Positions 37,855 to 51,013 of a stretch of 64,000 bases of DNA are shown in pieces. This DNA comes from an uncultured Gammaproteobacteria bacterium (GTDB lineage: Bacteria; Pseudomonadota; Gammaproteobacteria; UBA6429; Thiohalophilaceae), in assembly GCA_913064945.1 (NCBI GenBank), contig CAJYAN010000001.1:248001-312000 (forward strand), given 5' to 3'. Position 1 is the stretch's first letter; each line of letters begins with the position of its first letter. Position numbers and translations under genes: made by a program. The notes under the pieces are model-generated. The model did not search any database. It was not told where the DNA came from and saw only the letters and a program-made list of their open reading frames with translations.

Positions 37855-38631
37855 ATGTCTCGGCATAAAAAAAATAGTTTTAAAATGCGATCCATATATC
37901 AATGGCACCGTTATATTGGAGTCAGTATTGCTGTATTTATAATTATTCTTGCCTTGACTGGTATTATGTTAAATCATACAGAGCGACTTGAGCTTGACAA
38001 ACAATATATACAATCGAACTGGTTACTGAATCATTATGGAATTATAGCACCACAAAACGTGATAAGTTTTCATGTAGGTAAACACTGGGTAAGTCTTTGG
38101 GCTGACAAATTGTTTCTGGATGATCATGTCATTGATGAATTAAGTAACCATTTGATCGGTGCAGTATACTATCAAAATATGGTGATTATTGCGGACAGAA
38201 ATAGCCTGTTTGCTTACACCAACCAAGGTGAGTTAGTGGAGCGCATGACAGGCAGTAATGGTGTTCCTGAGGGTATTGAAGCAATTGGTATAACTAGTAA
38301 TTATAAACTTGCTTTAAGAACTGAAAATAGTATTTATACCTCTAATGAGGAGTTTGTAATCTGGCAGAAAACACCAGTTGCAGATAGTGTCTGGTCAGGA
38401 GCTGCCTCGCTACCACACATATTGTATCAAAAGATCCTGGAGAGATACCGGGGAAAAGGTCTCAAACTGGAGCGTGTGATTCTTGACTTGCACAGTGGCA
38501 GGTTTCTGGGCCACGGCGGTGTATTTTTCATGGATCTTGTCGCTATCTTTATGTTATTTCTTGTTCTCAGTGGATTTTGGTTATGGTCTACACGTATTTT
38601 TAAGAGAAAGAAACACAATCACAAAAATTGA
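37855..38631 (+). CDS. PepSY-associated membrane protein
   Basis: The 258-residue protein has an N-terminal helix after YQWHRYIGVSIAVF (about 18-40), a periplasmic region of about 170 residues and a C-terminal helix preceded by LDLHSGRFLGHGGVFFMD. These are the hallmark motifs of PepSY-TM proteins, shortened to two membrane spans. The histidines at WHRYIG, MLNHTE, LHSG and GHGG could ligate haem. Related PepSY proteins reduce ferric siderophores at the inner membrane. With the FMN protein and the Fur box, a ferric reductase role is likely but unproven. Confidence 0.82.
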   Translation: MSRHKKNSFKMRSIYQWHRYIGVSIAVFIIILALTGIMLNHTERLELDKQYIQSNWLLNHYGIIAPQNVISFHVGKHWVSLWADKLFLDDHVIDELSNHLIGAVYYQNMVIIADRNSLFAYTNQGELVERMTGSNGVPEGIEAIGITSNYKLALRTENSIYTSNEEFVIWQKTPVADSVWSGAASLPHILYQKILERYRGKGLKLERVILDLHSGRFLGHGGVFFMDLVAIFMLFLVLSGFWLWSTRIFKRKKHNHKN

Positions 38632-38735
38632 TTTGTATTTAGTTTTCGTATCGATATTTCTCTTTTATTGGTCTTTGATTAGAAGAGAGTGAAGTGTAGA
38701 GTATGATTTAGTCATTTGTTGCCAGAGATATCATC

Positions 38736-39086
38736 ATGCTATATTACATGTCAAAAATCACCGTAACGGTTCTCTTGATTGTCGTCATTTCTGAAGTTGC
38801 TAAACGTAGCACGTTAATGGGTGGTATCCTCGCCTCAGTACCCTTGGTCTCTGTGTTGGCACTTATTTGGCTGTATGTTGAGACAAGAGACGTGCAGAAA
38901 ATAGTGGACCTGTCTTATAGTGTTTTTTGGCTGGTGATCCCTTCATTAGCCTTGTTCGTTGTATTGCCAGTGCTGCTAAAAAGAGAAGTCAATTTCTATA
39001 TTAGTCTGGGGATGGCACTGTTAGTGACAGTGATCAGTTATATCATTATGGTTACCCTGTTAAATAAACTGGGGATAAAGTTATAG
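38736..39086 (+). CDS. DUF3147 family membrane protein
   Basis: The 116-residue protein has four predicted transmembrane helices with the conserved SEVAKRSTLMGGILASVPLVSVLALIW segment split across the first two. DUF3147 proteins have no known function. The ATG at 38736 or 38748 may be the start. It is 104 bp after the PepSY gene and may be read from the same promoter. The next 255 bp, to the end of czcA, contain no gene I can support. Confidence 0.78.
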   Translation: MLYYMSKITVTVLLIVVISEVAKRSTLMGGILASVPLVSVLALIWLYVETRDVQKIVDLSYSVFWLVIPSLALFVVLPVLLKREVNFYISLGMALLVTVISYIIMVTLLNKLGIKL

Positions 39087-39341
39087 CAAACGATGGCTCG
39101 AAGGCTTGTTCCACATGTGTATTTTTAAAGCCTGGTATTTGTTATCGGCCATGCGTTTGACATTATGACGCAGTTAAGTTTTTGGTATGCTGTATTATAT
39201 GGCTCCAGTCTACTGCTCACAAGGCTCGTCTAGTGTAGGCGATAGGTTAGAATAAGTCGCTACCATTACACAGGACGGTATGCTGAAAACATCAAGTAGC
39301 AATCTTCAGGCCAAGTTGATAAAAACGATATCGAGTATGCA

Positions 39342-43760
<4,419 letters not shown>

Positions 43761-43764
<4 letters not shown>

Positions 43765-45032
43765 TGCGCTACTCCTGCGGACTTGATTATAGGCAGTCTT
43801 GCCCCGGTCAGACGTTCAATTTCAATTTGATAACGGTGATAATCGGCTGCGGCCATTACCGCTTCGAGTCGTGCATCGAGTAATGTCCGCTGTGCGTCAG
43901 TGAGTTCGAGTAACGAATATCGCCCGGCTGAGTATCCTTTATCGTAGGCACGTAAGACGTACTGCGCTTGTGGAATAATTTTTTTCTGTAAAGTAAAAAG
44001 TGCAGTCTCGGCGTGTAGTAATTCTTGATAAATTTCGAATAATTTAGTGTGCAGTTCAAGGCGACGCTCTTGAAAATCAAACGATCCACGTTGACCTAGC
44101 AAGCTTTCTTCTTCAATGTAGGGTGCGGCGCGAGAACCTGAACCGATTGGCATGGATGCAGATAGCACAAAGGCTTGATCATCGTTTTCCCTGTAATGAC
44201 GAATGCCTGCAGAGACTTCGATATTCGATCGACTACGGGCATGCGCGACTCGCAGGCGTGCTTCAGCAAGTCGAGTTTGTGTGGCAAAACGAACAATGTC
44301 AGGATTGTACTGTAGTTGATCCACTAGCGCGGTGAAGTCTTCTACCTTGGGCAGGTCAAACAATTCAGCCTGCGCCTTTGCAAAAGTAGGCCTGGTTTCT
44401 CCCCACAGACTGCTTAGCTTTAGCCGCGAAGTGGCAAGCTCATGCTCGGCATGCTCCAGTTCCATTTCAGCGCGAGCATAAGCGATGGCAACTTTTCTTC
44501 GTTCTGAAACAGGACTACGACCTGCATTGACCCGTTGTGAAACGGTCTTGAGTGTATGCTGCATTAAGATTAGTTTGTCGTTGGCAATCACCAGGCGTTG
44601 CTGATCGACTACGACATGCAGAAAGCGCCGCGCTGTTTTTGCTAATAAATCAAGACGCACAGCATCTTGTGTGCTTTGCAAGAGGCTTGTTTCCTGTCGT
44701 GCTACATTACCACGCAACCGGGCCTTGTTGCCAAGCTCAAGAACGGTCGCAAAACTCAGTGTGGTCTCCATGCTGTCGCTGCCACGGTAAACTCCCGAAC
44801 CGGAAAAATTTTGCATCTCAATTTTAATGTTGACGGGCGTTGACTGTCTTGCCTGTTTTATACGTGCAGCAGTAGCGCGTGCGGTATAGCCATTGGCTTT
44901 TAATAGTGGGTTTTTCTCGAGTACATTAACGATTGCTTGATTGAGTGCTATGTGATTATTCGTCGGCACATCCGTCGCGTAAACTATGGATGTACTAAGT
45001 GATGATGCAATCAGAAGAATCCAATATCGCAT
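43761..45032 (-). CDS. czcC: CzcC-type outer-membrane efflux protein
   Basis: The 423-residue TolC-family protein has a signal peptide (about 1-19, SIVYA) and two repeats of coiled-coil helices and beta strands (NPLLKANGYTARATAARIKQARQ; ELGNKARLRGNVARQE). The segment GYSAGRYSLLELTDAQRTLLDAR is typical of the CzcC branch. It forms the outer duct of the metal efflux complex and opens the czcCBA operon. Confidence 0.92.
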
Positions 45033-45130
45033 AGTGTTTTCTCCCGGACAGGCAGACCAGTGGCCGTTGTCCGATGTATAATAATCTGGCTGAGTGTACG
45101 AATAAATCGACTCAGAAAATCAGGTGAATA

Positions 45131-45148
45131 TGCTGAAGAAATTCAGCA
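45131..45148. terminator. Small hairpin upstream of czcC
   Basis: TGCTGAA (45131-45137) and TTCAGCA (45142-45148) form a 7-bp stem with a GAAA tetraloop. There is no U-run on either strand, so it may be a processing site or attenuator between the CzcI-like gene and czcC. Confidence 0.35.
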
Positions 45149-45161
45149 GAATGAATGCTAG

Positions 45162-45560
45162 TTACAGGGGAGGTGCGCGCAGGGGAGGGGTGACATTATA
45201 AAATGATACTGGAATCTGATTGTTGTGATTAAAACGACGAAGCAAGATGCTGTTGGCAGCAGGTAGTAGAAAACCAGCGAGTATAATTAAGAAAACGGCT
45301 ATTAATGGCTGGTCACTTAATTTTTTAATCAGTACATCTGGGGTCGTTGGAAAAATTGTCGCATTCTCATGATGTTCTGATGCAAAATTATCAGTGGTAA
45401 AGTGAAAATCAATCCGATGTTCATGAGCTTGTGATGTTGAGGAATCAAGGTGATGCAAATGCATGTGCGTCGGCACCAGGGTTACCATTAAGACGGCCGC
45501 AACCAGTAGCCAGCTGACAGGTCTATATAATAGGTGAATATGGCTTCGCAACAAGATCAT
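45162..45560 (-). CDS. Histidine-rich CzcI/DUF2946-like membrane protein
   Basis: The 132-residue protein has an N-terminal transmembrane or signal segment (about 14-30), an external loop very rich in histidine (THMHLHHLDSS, AHEHRIDFHF, SEHHEN) and a second helix (about 85-105), ending LRAPPL. Small proteins of this type are encoded in front of czcCBA and were named CzcI in Cupriavidus, where they influence metal induction. The histidine loop could bind zinc or related ions. It is 129 bp upstream of czcC on the same strand. Confidence 0.72.
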   Translation of the reverse strand: MILLRSHIHLLYRPVSWLLVAAVLMVTLVPTHMHLHHLDSSTSQAHEHRIDFHFTTDNFASEHHENATIFPTTPDVLIKKLSDQPLIAVFLIILAGFLLPAANSILLRRFNHNNQIPVSFYNVTPPLRAPPL

Positions 45561-45693
45561 GTGGTGAGCATATCATTTTTGTTTAGGGATGGGTAGCACG
45601 CGACATGAGCCATCGCTCAATTTTCCGATGCACTGCATCTAAAGTTTGGGTGCGTTTTCCCATGTAAAAACTGTGTAGTTAGAACAAAAAACG

Positions 45694-46332
45694 TTAAAAA
45701 GGCTGCAAATAATTAACGGCTGTTTCTTCCAGTCCGGCAAAGCACTGTTGATAGGTCTTCGTATTGACGGATTTATTCAACCCATTGTGATAAGCGATAA
45801 TCGCGTCTTCATCCATCTGTATCAGGATATGCTGGTTTTTTGCGCCGCGCTCGCAGTGTTCGTAGATACGATTACCGGAGGCATCAAACTGACGATAGCT
45901 ATGCAGGTCGCCGGAATAGTGGTGTAAATTGATTAGTGTCTGAATGGGTGCGTTGCGTGATCGTGGCAGGTAGGCTGCCAGATAATCCCGATCGATACGA
46001 CCTTGATCGTCATAGGCGAAAATTTCGACGGTGTGTGCCTGGTGCGGTTTTTTCTGTTCCCACTGAATGCGGCTGAGGAGTCGATGGGTCTTTTTATCAC
46101 TATAACGTACTTCTCGATAAAACTTTGGTAGCCCGGCGTAGCCACCCAGTGACTCCGTCGTTTCAATTTCATGACTGTGTAGATATTGTTTATGCATATC
46201 GAGTAATGAATTAAAAAATTTATTCCAGCGCTGAATATGTTGAGCATCTTCTGACATGGGCTTTATATTGCTCTGGGCCTGTGACACAGGGGAAATCATT
46301 GTTAGTGATAATAACAGCAGAAGTTTTTTCAT
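45694..46332 (-). CDS. Hypothetical secreted protein
   Basis: I do not recognise the family. The 212-residue product has a signal peptide (MKKLLLLLSLTMISPVSQAQ) and a mature part rich in Tyr, His and Arg with alternating strands (FYREVRYSDKKTHRLLSRIQW, VEIFAYDDQGRIDRDYLAAYLP, LHSYRQFDASGNRIYEHCE), reminiscent of a small beta-rich periplasmic domain. The ATG at 46332 was chosen because the signal peptide begins there. It lies 16 bp after a TPR gene, so the two form an operon. Confidence 0.75.
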   Translation of the reverse strand: MKKLLLLLSLTMISPVSQAQSNIKPMSEDAQHIQRWNKFFNSLLDMHKQYLHSHEIETTESLGGYAGLPKFYREVRYSDKKTHRLLSRIQWEQKKPHQAHTVEIFAYDDQGRIDRDYLAAYLPRSRNAPIQTLINLHHYSGDLHSYRQFDASGNRIYEHCERGAKNQHILIQMDEDAIIAYHNGLNKSVNTKTYQQCFAGLEETAVNYLQPF

Positions 46333-46348
46333 GGCGGGTACCTTATTT

Positions 46349-47131
46349 TTAATTTTTTGGTGTCGGGGCTTCTTCCGACCAGTTGCCTTCGGGGAGATAA
46401 TCGGCCTCTTCCTGAGCCACTTTGGCCTCATTCACTCGCCCGAGATGGCCAAGTATTTCGGCCTTGAGCATGAGTGAATTTCGATTTTTGGGTTGTAGAT
46501 GCAGGGCCTGATTAATGTAGTGCAATGCGGTCTCGGCGTCCGTTGAGAGAAAATATCCCAGGGCGAGGTTGTGATAACCCTTCTGGTAGTTTGGGTCATA
46601 GGTGATGGTCTGTTTAAAATGCGAGAGGGCTTTTTTTAGTTCTCCCTTTTGTGCGTAGATGACGCCGAGGTCATCGTGCGCCTCGGCATTACGCGGATTC
46701 AGGGCAACGGCCTGAAGTAAATCTTTTTCGGCGTGGTCACGCTCTCCAAGCCACAAATAACGCACGCCACGCTTGGTATAGCCTAGCGAACTGTCTGGCC
46801 GTTGTTTTAAAAAGCGAGTCAGGTCGGCAATGCCTTCTTTTATCTGGCCTGCTCGCCCCAAGGCCATGCCTCTTCCAAAATAGGCCTCGGCCAGTTCAGG
46901 ACTGGTGGCCAGGGCGGCGCTGTAGTCGGCTATCGCTTTATCAAAATCATGTATCTGAAAGTGAAGATCACCCCGTTTGAGTAATAACTGACTATCCCCC
47001 GGTTTGGCAGAAAGCTGCTGGGATAATACCTCCAGACGCTGCTGGGCCAGTTCGTAGGTCATGGCCTCTGCTGCCGCAGGCTGACTGAATAACAGCATGA
47101 GACAGAGCCCCGTTAAAAAATGGTAATGCAT
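46349..47131 (-). CDS. Secreted TPR protein
   Basis: The 260-residue product has a signal peptide (about 1-22, SQPAAAEA) and about five tetratricopeptide repeats (AIADYSAALATSPELAEAYF, EKDLLQAVALNPRNAEAHDDLG, ALSHFKQTITYDPNYQKGYHNL). It probably serves as a periplasmic interaction scaffold for the following secreted hypothetical protein. No partner can be named from sequence. Confidence 0.85.
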   Translation of the reverse strand: MHYHFLTGLCLMLLFSQPAAAEAMTYELAQQRLEVLSQQLSAKPGDSQLLLKRGDLHFQIHDFDKAIADYSAALATSPELAEAYFGRGMALGRAGQIKEGIADLTRFLKQRPDSSLGYTKRGVRYLWLGERDHAEKDLLQAVALNPRNAEAHDDLGVIYAQKGELKKALSHFKQTITYDPNYQKGYHNLALGYFLSTDAETALHYINQALHLQPKNRNSLMLKAEILGHLGRVNEAKVAQEEADYLPEGNWSEEAPTPKN

Positions 47132-47783
47132 TGTGTTTTCCTATTATTGTCCCCCAATAGACAATAAACAATCGACGCGCCAACGGCAAATATTTTCCCC
47201 CCACGTGCCTGCCGGGTGATCGTATCCGGTGAACACAGTTTATTAGAATAGATTTATATAATGATGAATAGACAGGTATGAGCAAGATACGATTGGACCG
47301 AACGTTGCTTATACAAGCGATGCACGACTTATACTGCATGGCCAATACAATCTTCTGCTGGCGATCTGCAGGGATCAGTGCCTCGCCGCGGAGGTCTATG
47401 TCCTCTAGTGGATAAAGATGTGGGTGCAACAGGCCTAACGTGTCCGGACATCGGTGAAAGGCATGCAAAAATCCCATAATGCAGACGAGACGTTATCGCT
47501 GGCTTGCTATACGCGTCGTGTTTCTATATCGCATTATTCGTCGCTATCGGTCGTAGTCGCCTCTGCTGCGGTCCGGGCACCGTAAGACAGAGTTGCCGAG
47601 GTGGCGAGTTAAGCCATAAACAAGGCCGGGACTAGCGAAAGGCCTGCGGTCGGGCTGGTGGTCACCTTAAGGTTAAAAGACCTACAATTTCACATGCTTA
47701 AGTCGCCAGAATAACAAAAAATAGTTCAGAATTAGCCTCGCCTAGCCGATACCCACTAGACTAAAGGGAATAATTATTAGCCT
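47132..47783. other. 652-bp region without a clear gene
   Basis: I see no supported protein gene. One 45-codon frame from the ATG at 47279 lacks a ribosome site and family features. The part from about 47530 to 47680 is GC-rich with several short complementary segments (for example AAGGCCGGGA and AAAGGCCTGCGG), unlike the AT-rich flank next to the HDOD gene, and might encode a structured RNA or a long leader. Confidence 0.4.
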
Positions 47784-48632
47784 ATGTCTGTTTCTGTCGA
47801 ATCATTAATGAGTAACGTCTCCGGTCTAATTTCATTACCGGAGGTGGCAATACGGGTCAACGCCATGGTTGAGGATCCCGACTGTACCGCTGAAGATGTG
47901 GCAAAAGTCATTGAGACGGACCCCGGTCTGAGTGCCCGCATGCTGGGTATTGCCAATAGCGCCATGTACGGTTACAGCAAGGAAATCAACACGGTGACAC
48001 GCGCCATCACTGTCCTGGGCACGCGACAGATTCGAGATATCATTTTGACAACGGCAGCCGCCAAGACCTTTGAAAATATTCCTACGACACTGATCTCCAT
48101 TGATGACTTCTGGCATCACAGTATCTACTGTGGTCTGCTGGCTAAACAGATCGCCAGTATGACCAGGACACCACATGCCGAAACCATGTTCATGGCGGGT
48201 CTACTGCATGATATTGGTCACCTCATTATGTTTAATCAGATACCGGAGCAGATCCACCAGATATTACTGGAGACACTGCAACCAGACGCAGAAGAGCTGT
48301 ATAAAATTGAGCGCCGCGACCTCGGCTTTGACCATACCGAAGTCGGTGCGGCGTTGGCACACTTGTGGAATTTGCCTCCGGTATTGCAGGAGACCATTGA
48401 GTTTCATCATGAGCCCGAAAAAGCGACCACGTTTTCCCAGGAGGTCTTTCTGATTCACATTGCCAATTGTGTTGCCTCACTACCGTATAGCGAGGATTCA
48501 GAGAAGGATTGGCAGGAAATATTCTCTGCAGAAGTGCTGCAAAAAGCAGGTATCAGCGTTGATGACCTGCAAGTCGCAATACATACCGCGCTGGAAGAAG
48601 AAGAAACCATTCGTAAACTTCTGTTTAACTAA
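47784..48632 (+). CDS. HDOD domain protein
   Basis: The 282-residue cytosolic protein is a single HDOD domain (ISLPEVAIRVNAMVEDPDCT at the start; GLLHDIGHLIMFNQIPE and EVGAALAHLWNLP in the core). HDOD domains resemble HD phosphodiesterases but usually serve in signal transduction without proven hydrolysis. Here an HD pair is present in LLHDIGH, which is common in the family. No output domain is attached. It stands alone. Confidence 0.88.
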   Translation: MSVSVESLMSNVSGLISLPEVAIRVNAMVEDPDCTAEDVAKVIETDPGLSARMLGIANSAMYGYSKEINTVTRAITVLGTRQIRDIILTTAAAKTFENIPTTLISIDDFWHHSIYCGLLAKQIASMTRTPHAETMFMAGLLHDIGHLIMFNQIPEQIHQILLETLQPDAEELYKIERRDLGFDHTEVGAALAHLWNLPPVLQETIEFHHEPEKATTFSQEVFLIHIANCVASLPYSEDSEKDWQEIFSAEVLQKAGISVDDLQVAIHTALEEEETIRKLLFN

Positions 48633-48723
48633 ATCCGGTTTCTGCAGGCTAATGCAGACAAGGGCAGCGGCTATCGATTAGAATTCCTGTCATGTTAACC
48701 GGGACACAGTGAATCTCCCTAGT

Positions 48724-49647
48724 ATGTCCACATCCTCATCCAGGAAAGTCATTGTTGCTGCATTGTTGGGCAACCTTCTTATTGCAGTGACCAAGTTTGT
48801 TGCGGCGGCCATCACCGGTAGTTCTGCCATGCTGTCGGAAGGCATCCATTCGGTGGTCGATACGGGTAATCAGGTATTATTACTCTATGGCATGAAACGG
48901 GCGCAACGTCCGGCCGATAAGGATTTTCCCTTCGGCCATGGCAAAGAAGTCTATTTCTGGAGCTTTGTGGTCGCTATTTTGATTTTTGCCGTCGGTGCCG
49001 GTGTCTCTATCTATGAAGGTATCCGACACATTCTGCAACCACAGACAATACAGAATCCCGTGGTAAATTATGTTGTCCTTGGCCTGGCCATCGTGTTTGA
49101 GGGAGCGGCCTGGCTCTTTGCCCTGAAGGCGTTTCGTCGGACCAAGGGTAAGATGGGGTATATTGAGGCTGTCCAGCGGGGCAAGGACCCGTCTCTGTTT
49201 GTGGTCCTGTTTGAAGATTCGGCGGCCATTCTTGGCCTGCTGATCGCACTTGCCGGGATTGCCCTGACACAGTGGACGGGCAATGCAATTTTTGACGGTG
49301 GTGCCTCGGTAATCATCGGTATGATTCTTGGTTTAACGGCGATATGGCTCGCTTATGAAACCAAGGGCTTATTAATTGGTGAAAGTGCCAACCGTCGCGT
49401 CAGGGAGGGCATCCGGGTGATTACCATGCAATATGATAGTATTGAACTCGTCAATGAGTTGCTGACGATGCACATGGGACCGGACTATATCCTGGTCAAT
49501 CTCAGTCTAAAGTTTAAACCACAGACAACGGCAAGCGAGATCGAGTCGACTATTGCCCGCATGGAAAGTACGATTCGTAATGCCTTTCCGGAAGTAAAAC
49601 GTATTTTCTCTGAAGCGGAATCACACTACAAAGCAGAAGAATCATGA
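48724..49647 (+). CDS. Cation diffusion facilitator (CDF) transporter
   Basis: The 307-residue inner-membrane protein has six transmembrane helices and a C-terminal cytoplasmic domain (about 210-305, ELVNELLTMHMGPDYILVNLSLKF). The metal-site segment SEGIHSVVDTGNQ lies in helix 2, and DSAAILGLLIALAGI in helix 5. CDF proteins export divalent metals such as zinc, iron or manganese by proton exchange. The ATG at 48724 was preferred; GTG at 48709 is also in frame. The stop overlaps the WbuC gene by 4 bp. Confidence 0.9.
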   Translation: MSTSSSRKVIVAALLGNLLIAVTKFVAAAITGSSAMLSEGIHSVVDTGNQVLLLYGMKRAQRPADKDFPFGHGKEVYFWSFVVAILIFAVGAGVSIYEGIRHILQPQTIQNPVVNYVVLGLAIVFEGAAWLFALKAFRRTKGKMGYIEAVQRGKDPSLFVVLFEDSAAILGLLIALAGIALTQWTGNAIFDGGASVIIGMILGLTAIWLAYETKGLLIGESANRRVREGIRVITMQYDSIELVNELLTMHMGPDYILVNLSLKFKPQTTASEIESTIARMESTIRNAFPEVKRIFSEAESHYKAEES

Positions 49648-50132
49648 CAATGCTAATCAATAAAAAATTTATGGATGACCTGACCGCACAAGCCAGGAAC
49701 TCTCCTCGCCTGCGTAGCCACTTTAACCTGCATGCCTCACATGAGGAACTGGTGCAACGTATCTACATCGGTGCGCAACCGGGCACCTATATCCGGCCAC
49801 ACGCCCATATGCAGAAACACAAATGGGAATACATTTCTATCGTTCGCGGTGCCATGGATTTCCTGCAATTCACTGCCGGGGGTGTTCTGGAACAACGACT
49901 CTCTCTGCGGGCCGGTGATGACACAAGCGCCATTGAATTTCCGGCAGGTACCTGGCACAGCCTGATTATAGGACAGCCGGATACGGTTTTTTTCGAGGTA
50001 AAACAGGGGCCATTTGATGCCGCCAGTAATGCGGCGTTCGCAGAATGGGCACCAGAGGAAAATACACCGGGTGTCGCCAGATTCCTGCAGGCGATGACGC
50101 AACTGACGGTTGGTACGGCACTCACCATATAG
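49644..50132 (+). CDS. WbuC-family cupin metalloprotein
   Basis: The 162-residue protein resembles the WbuC family: MDDLTAQARNSPRLRSHFNLH at the N-terminus and a cupin core with PHAHMQKHKWEYISIVRG, where histidines and glutamate form a metal site. WbuC genes occur in O-antigen clusters but also alone; the reaction is unknown. Translational overlap with the CDF gene suggests co-expression. No polysaccharide genes are near. Confidence 0.82.
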   Translation: MTMLINKKFMDDLTAQARNSPRLRSHFNLHASHEELVQRIYIGAQPGTYIRPHAHMQKHKWEYISIVRGAMDFLQFTAGGVLEQRLSLRAGDDTSAIEFPAGTWHSLIIGQPDTVFFEVKQGPFDAASNAAFAEWAPEENTPGVARFLQAMTQLTVGTALTI

Positions 50133-50257
50133 TTTCGTTGGCCTTCACTTAAGCCCTGCCAATGACCTGAATTATTTGAAGGCATAGTAATATCGGGTCA
50201 CGCCATGTGAAGTTTGAAAAACAGGCCAGGAATTTTTTATTTATTGGAGTAACTTGC

Positions 50258-51013
50258 ATGCGGCATGAGGTTGAATGGGTAGCACATCGCGGTTACACCT
50301 ACCATTACCCGGAAAATACCGAAGTCGGTCTGACAGCGGCAGCGAAGGCGGGCGCGCGTTACGTCGAAATTGATGTGCAGTTAACCGCAGACGGTGAGCC
50401 GGTCTTGTTTCATGACCGCAGCCTGGAAAGATTATGTGGTCGTGCGGGTGCTATGCATCAATTAAACCGGAACGAGTTACAGACACTAAAGGTGTCTGAC
50501 ACACACCGCTTTGGTTATCGTTACGCACAAAATCCTGTTATGTCACTACGGCAGTTTTGCGCCTGGTTATCCAAGCGGCCACAAGTGACCGCCTTTGTTG
50601 AGTTGAAGCGAATCAGCCTACAGCAGTTTGGTCGTCAGGCGGTACTGGATGCGGTGACACCTTTACTCAGTCCCATGCAACAACAGGTCGTCATTATTTC
50701 CTATGACCTGGAGGTACTGGCAGATATACGATCCGCCGGGCAATTCCCGATTGGAGTAGTGTTTGATGACTGGAAAACACGTCCACAAAAGACTATCGAA
50801 CAGTTAGAACCGGAATACCTGTTCTGCGACTGGCATCGCCTGCCGCGCTGGAGGCATGTCAGTAATCCCTGGGGGCAACTGGCGGTGTATGAATGTACCG
50901 ACCCCGTGGCGGCGCAGCGACTCGTCAGGCAGGGGGTAAACCTTATTGAAACTTTCGCTATTGGTGAAATGATTCGCGGTGAGCATCTGGAAGACCTGCC
51001 GCCATGGGCGTGA
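50258..51013 (+). CDS. Glycerophosphodiester phosphodiesterase
   Basis: The 251-residue TIM-barrel enzyme cleaves phospholipid-derived glycerophosphodiesters to glycerol 3-phosphate and an alcohol. The core motifs are VAHRGYTYHYPENT, VEIDVQLTADGEPVLFHD (metal and catalytic residues) and FVELK. No signal peptide is seen, so it acts in the cytosol. The ATG at 50258 behind TGGAG was chosen over the in-frame GTG at 50207. Its 3' end overlaps glpD by 10 bp, linking the two steps. Confidence 0.9.
   Translation: MRHEVEWVAHRGYTYHYPENTEVGLTAAAKAGARYVEIDVQLTADGEPVLFHDRSLERLCGRAGAMHQLNRNELQTLKVSDTHRFGYRYAQNPVMSLRQFCAWLSKRPQVTAFVELKRISLQQFGRQAVLDAVTPLLSPMQQQVVIISYDLEVLADIRSAGQFPIGVVFDDWKTRPQKTIEQLEPEYLFCDWHRLPRWRHVSNPWGQLAVYECTDPVAAQRLVRQGVNLIETFAIGEMIRGEHLEDLPPWA

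Noticed and set aside
46992-47477. Open frame covering the TPR gene start and the following gap
   Set aside because: It runs out of frame through the signal peptide of the TPR gene and has no start signal; Cys/His-rich composition is by chance.
47560-47680. Possible cyclic di-GMP riboswitch before the HDOD gene
   Set aside because: I could not find the conserved GEMM core or tetraloop-receptor; only general GC-rich pairing is visible.
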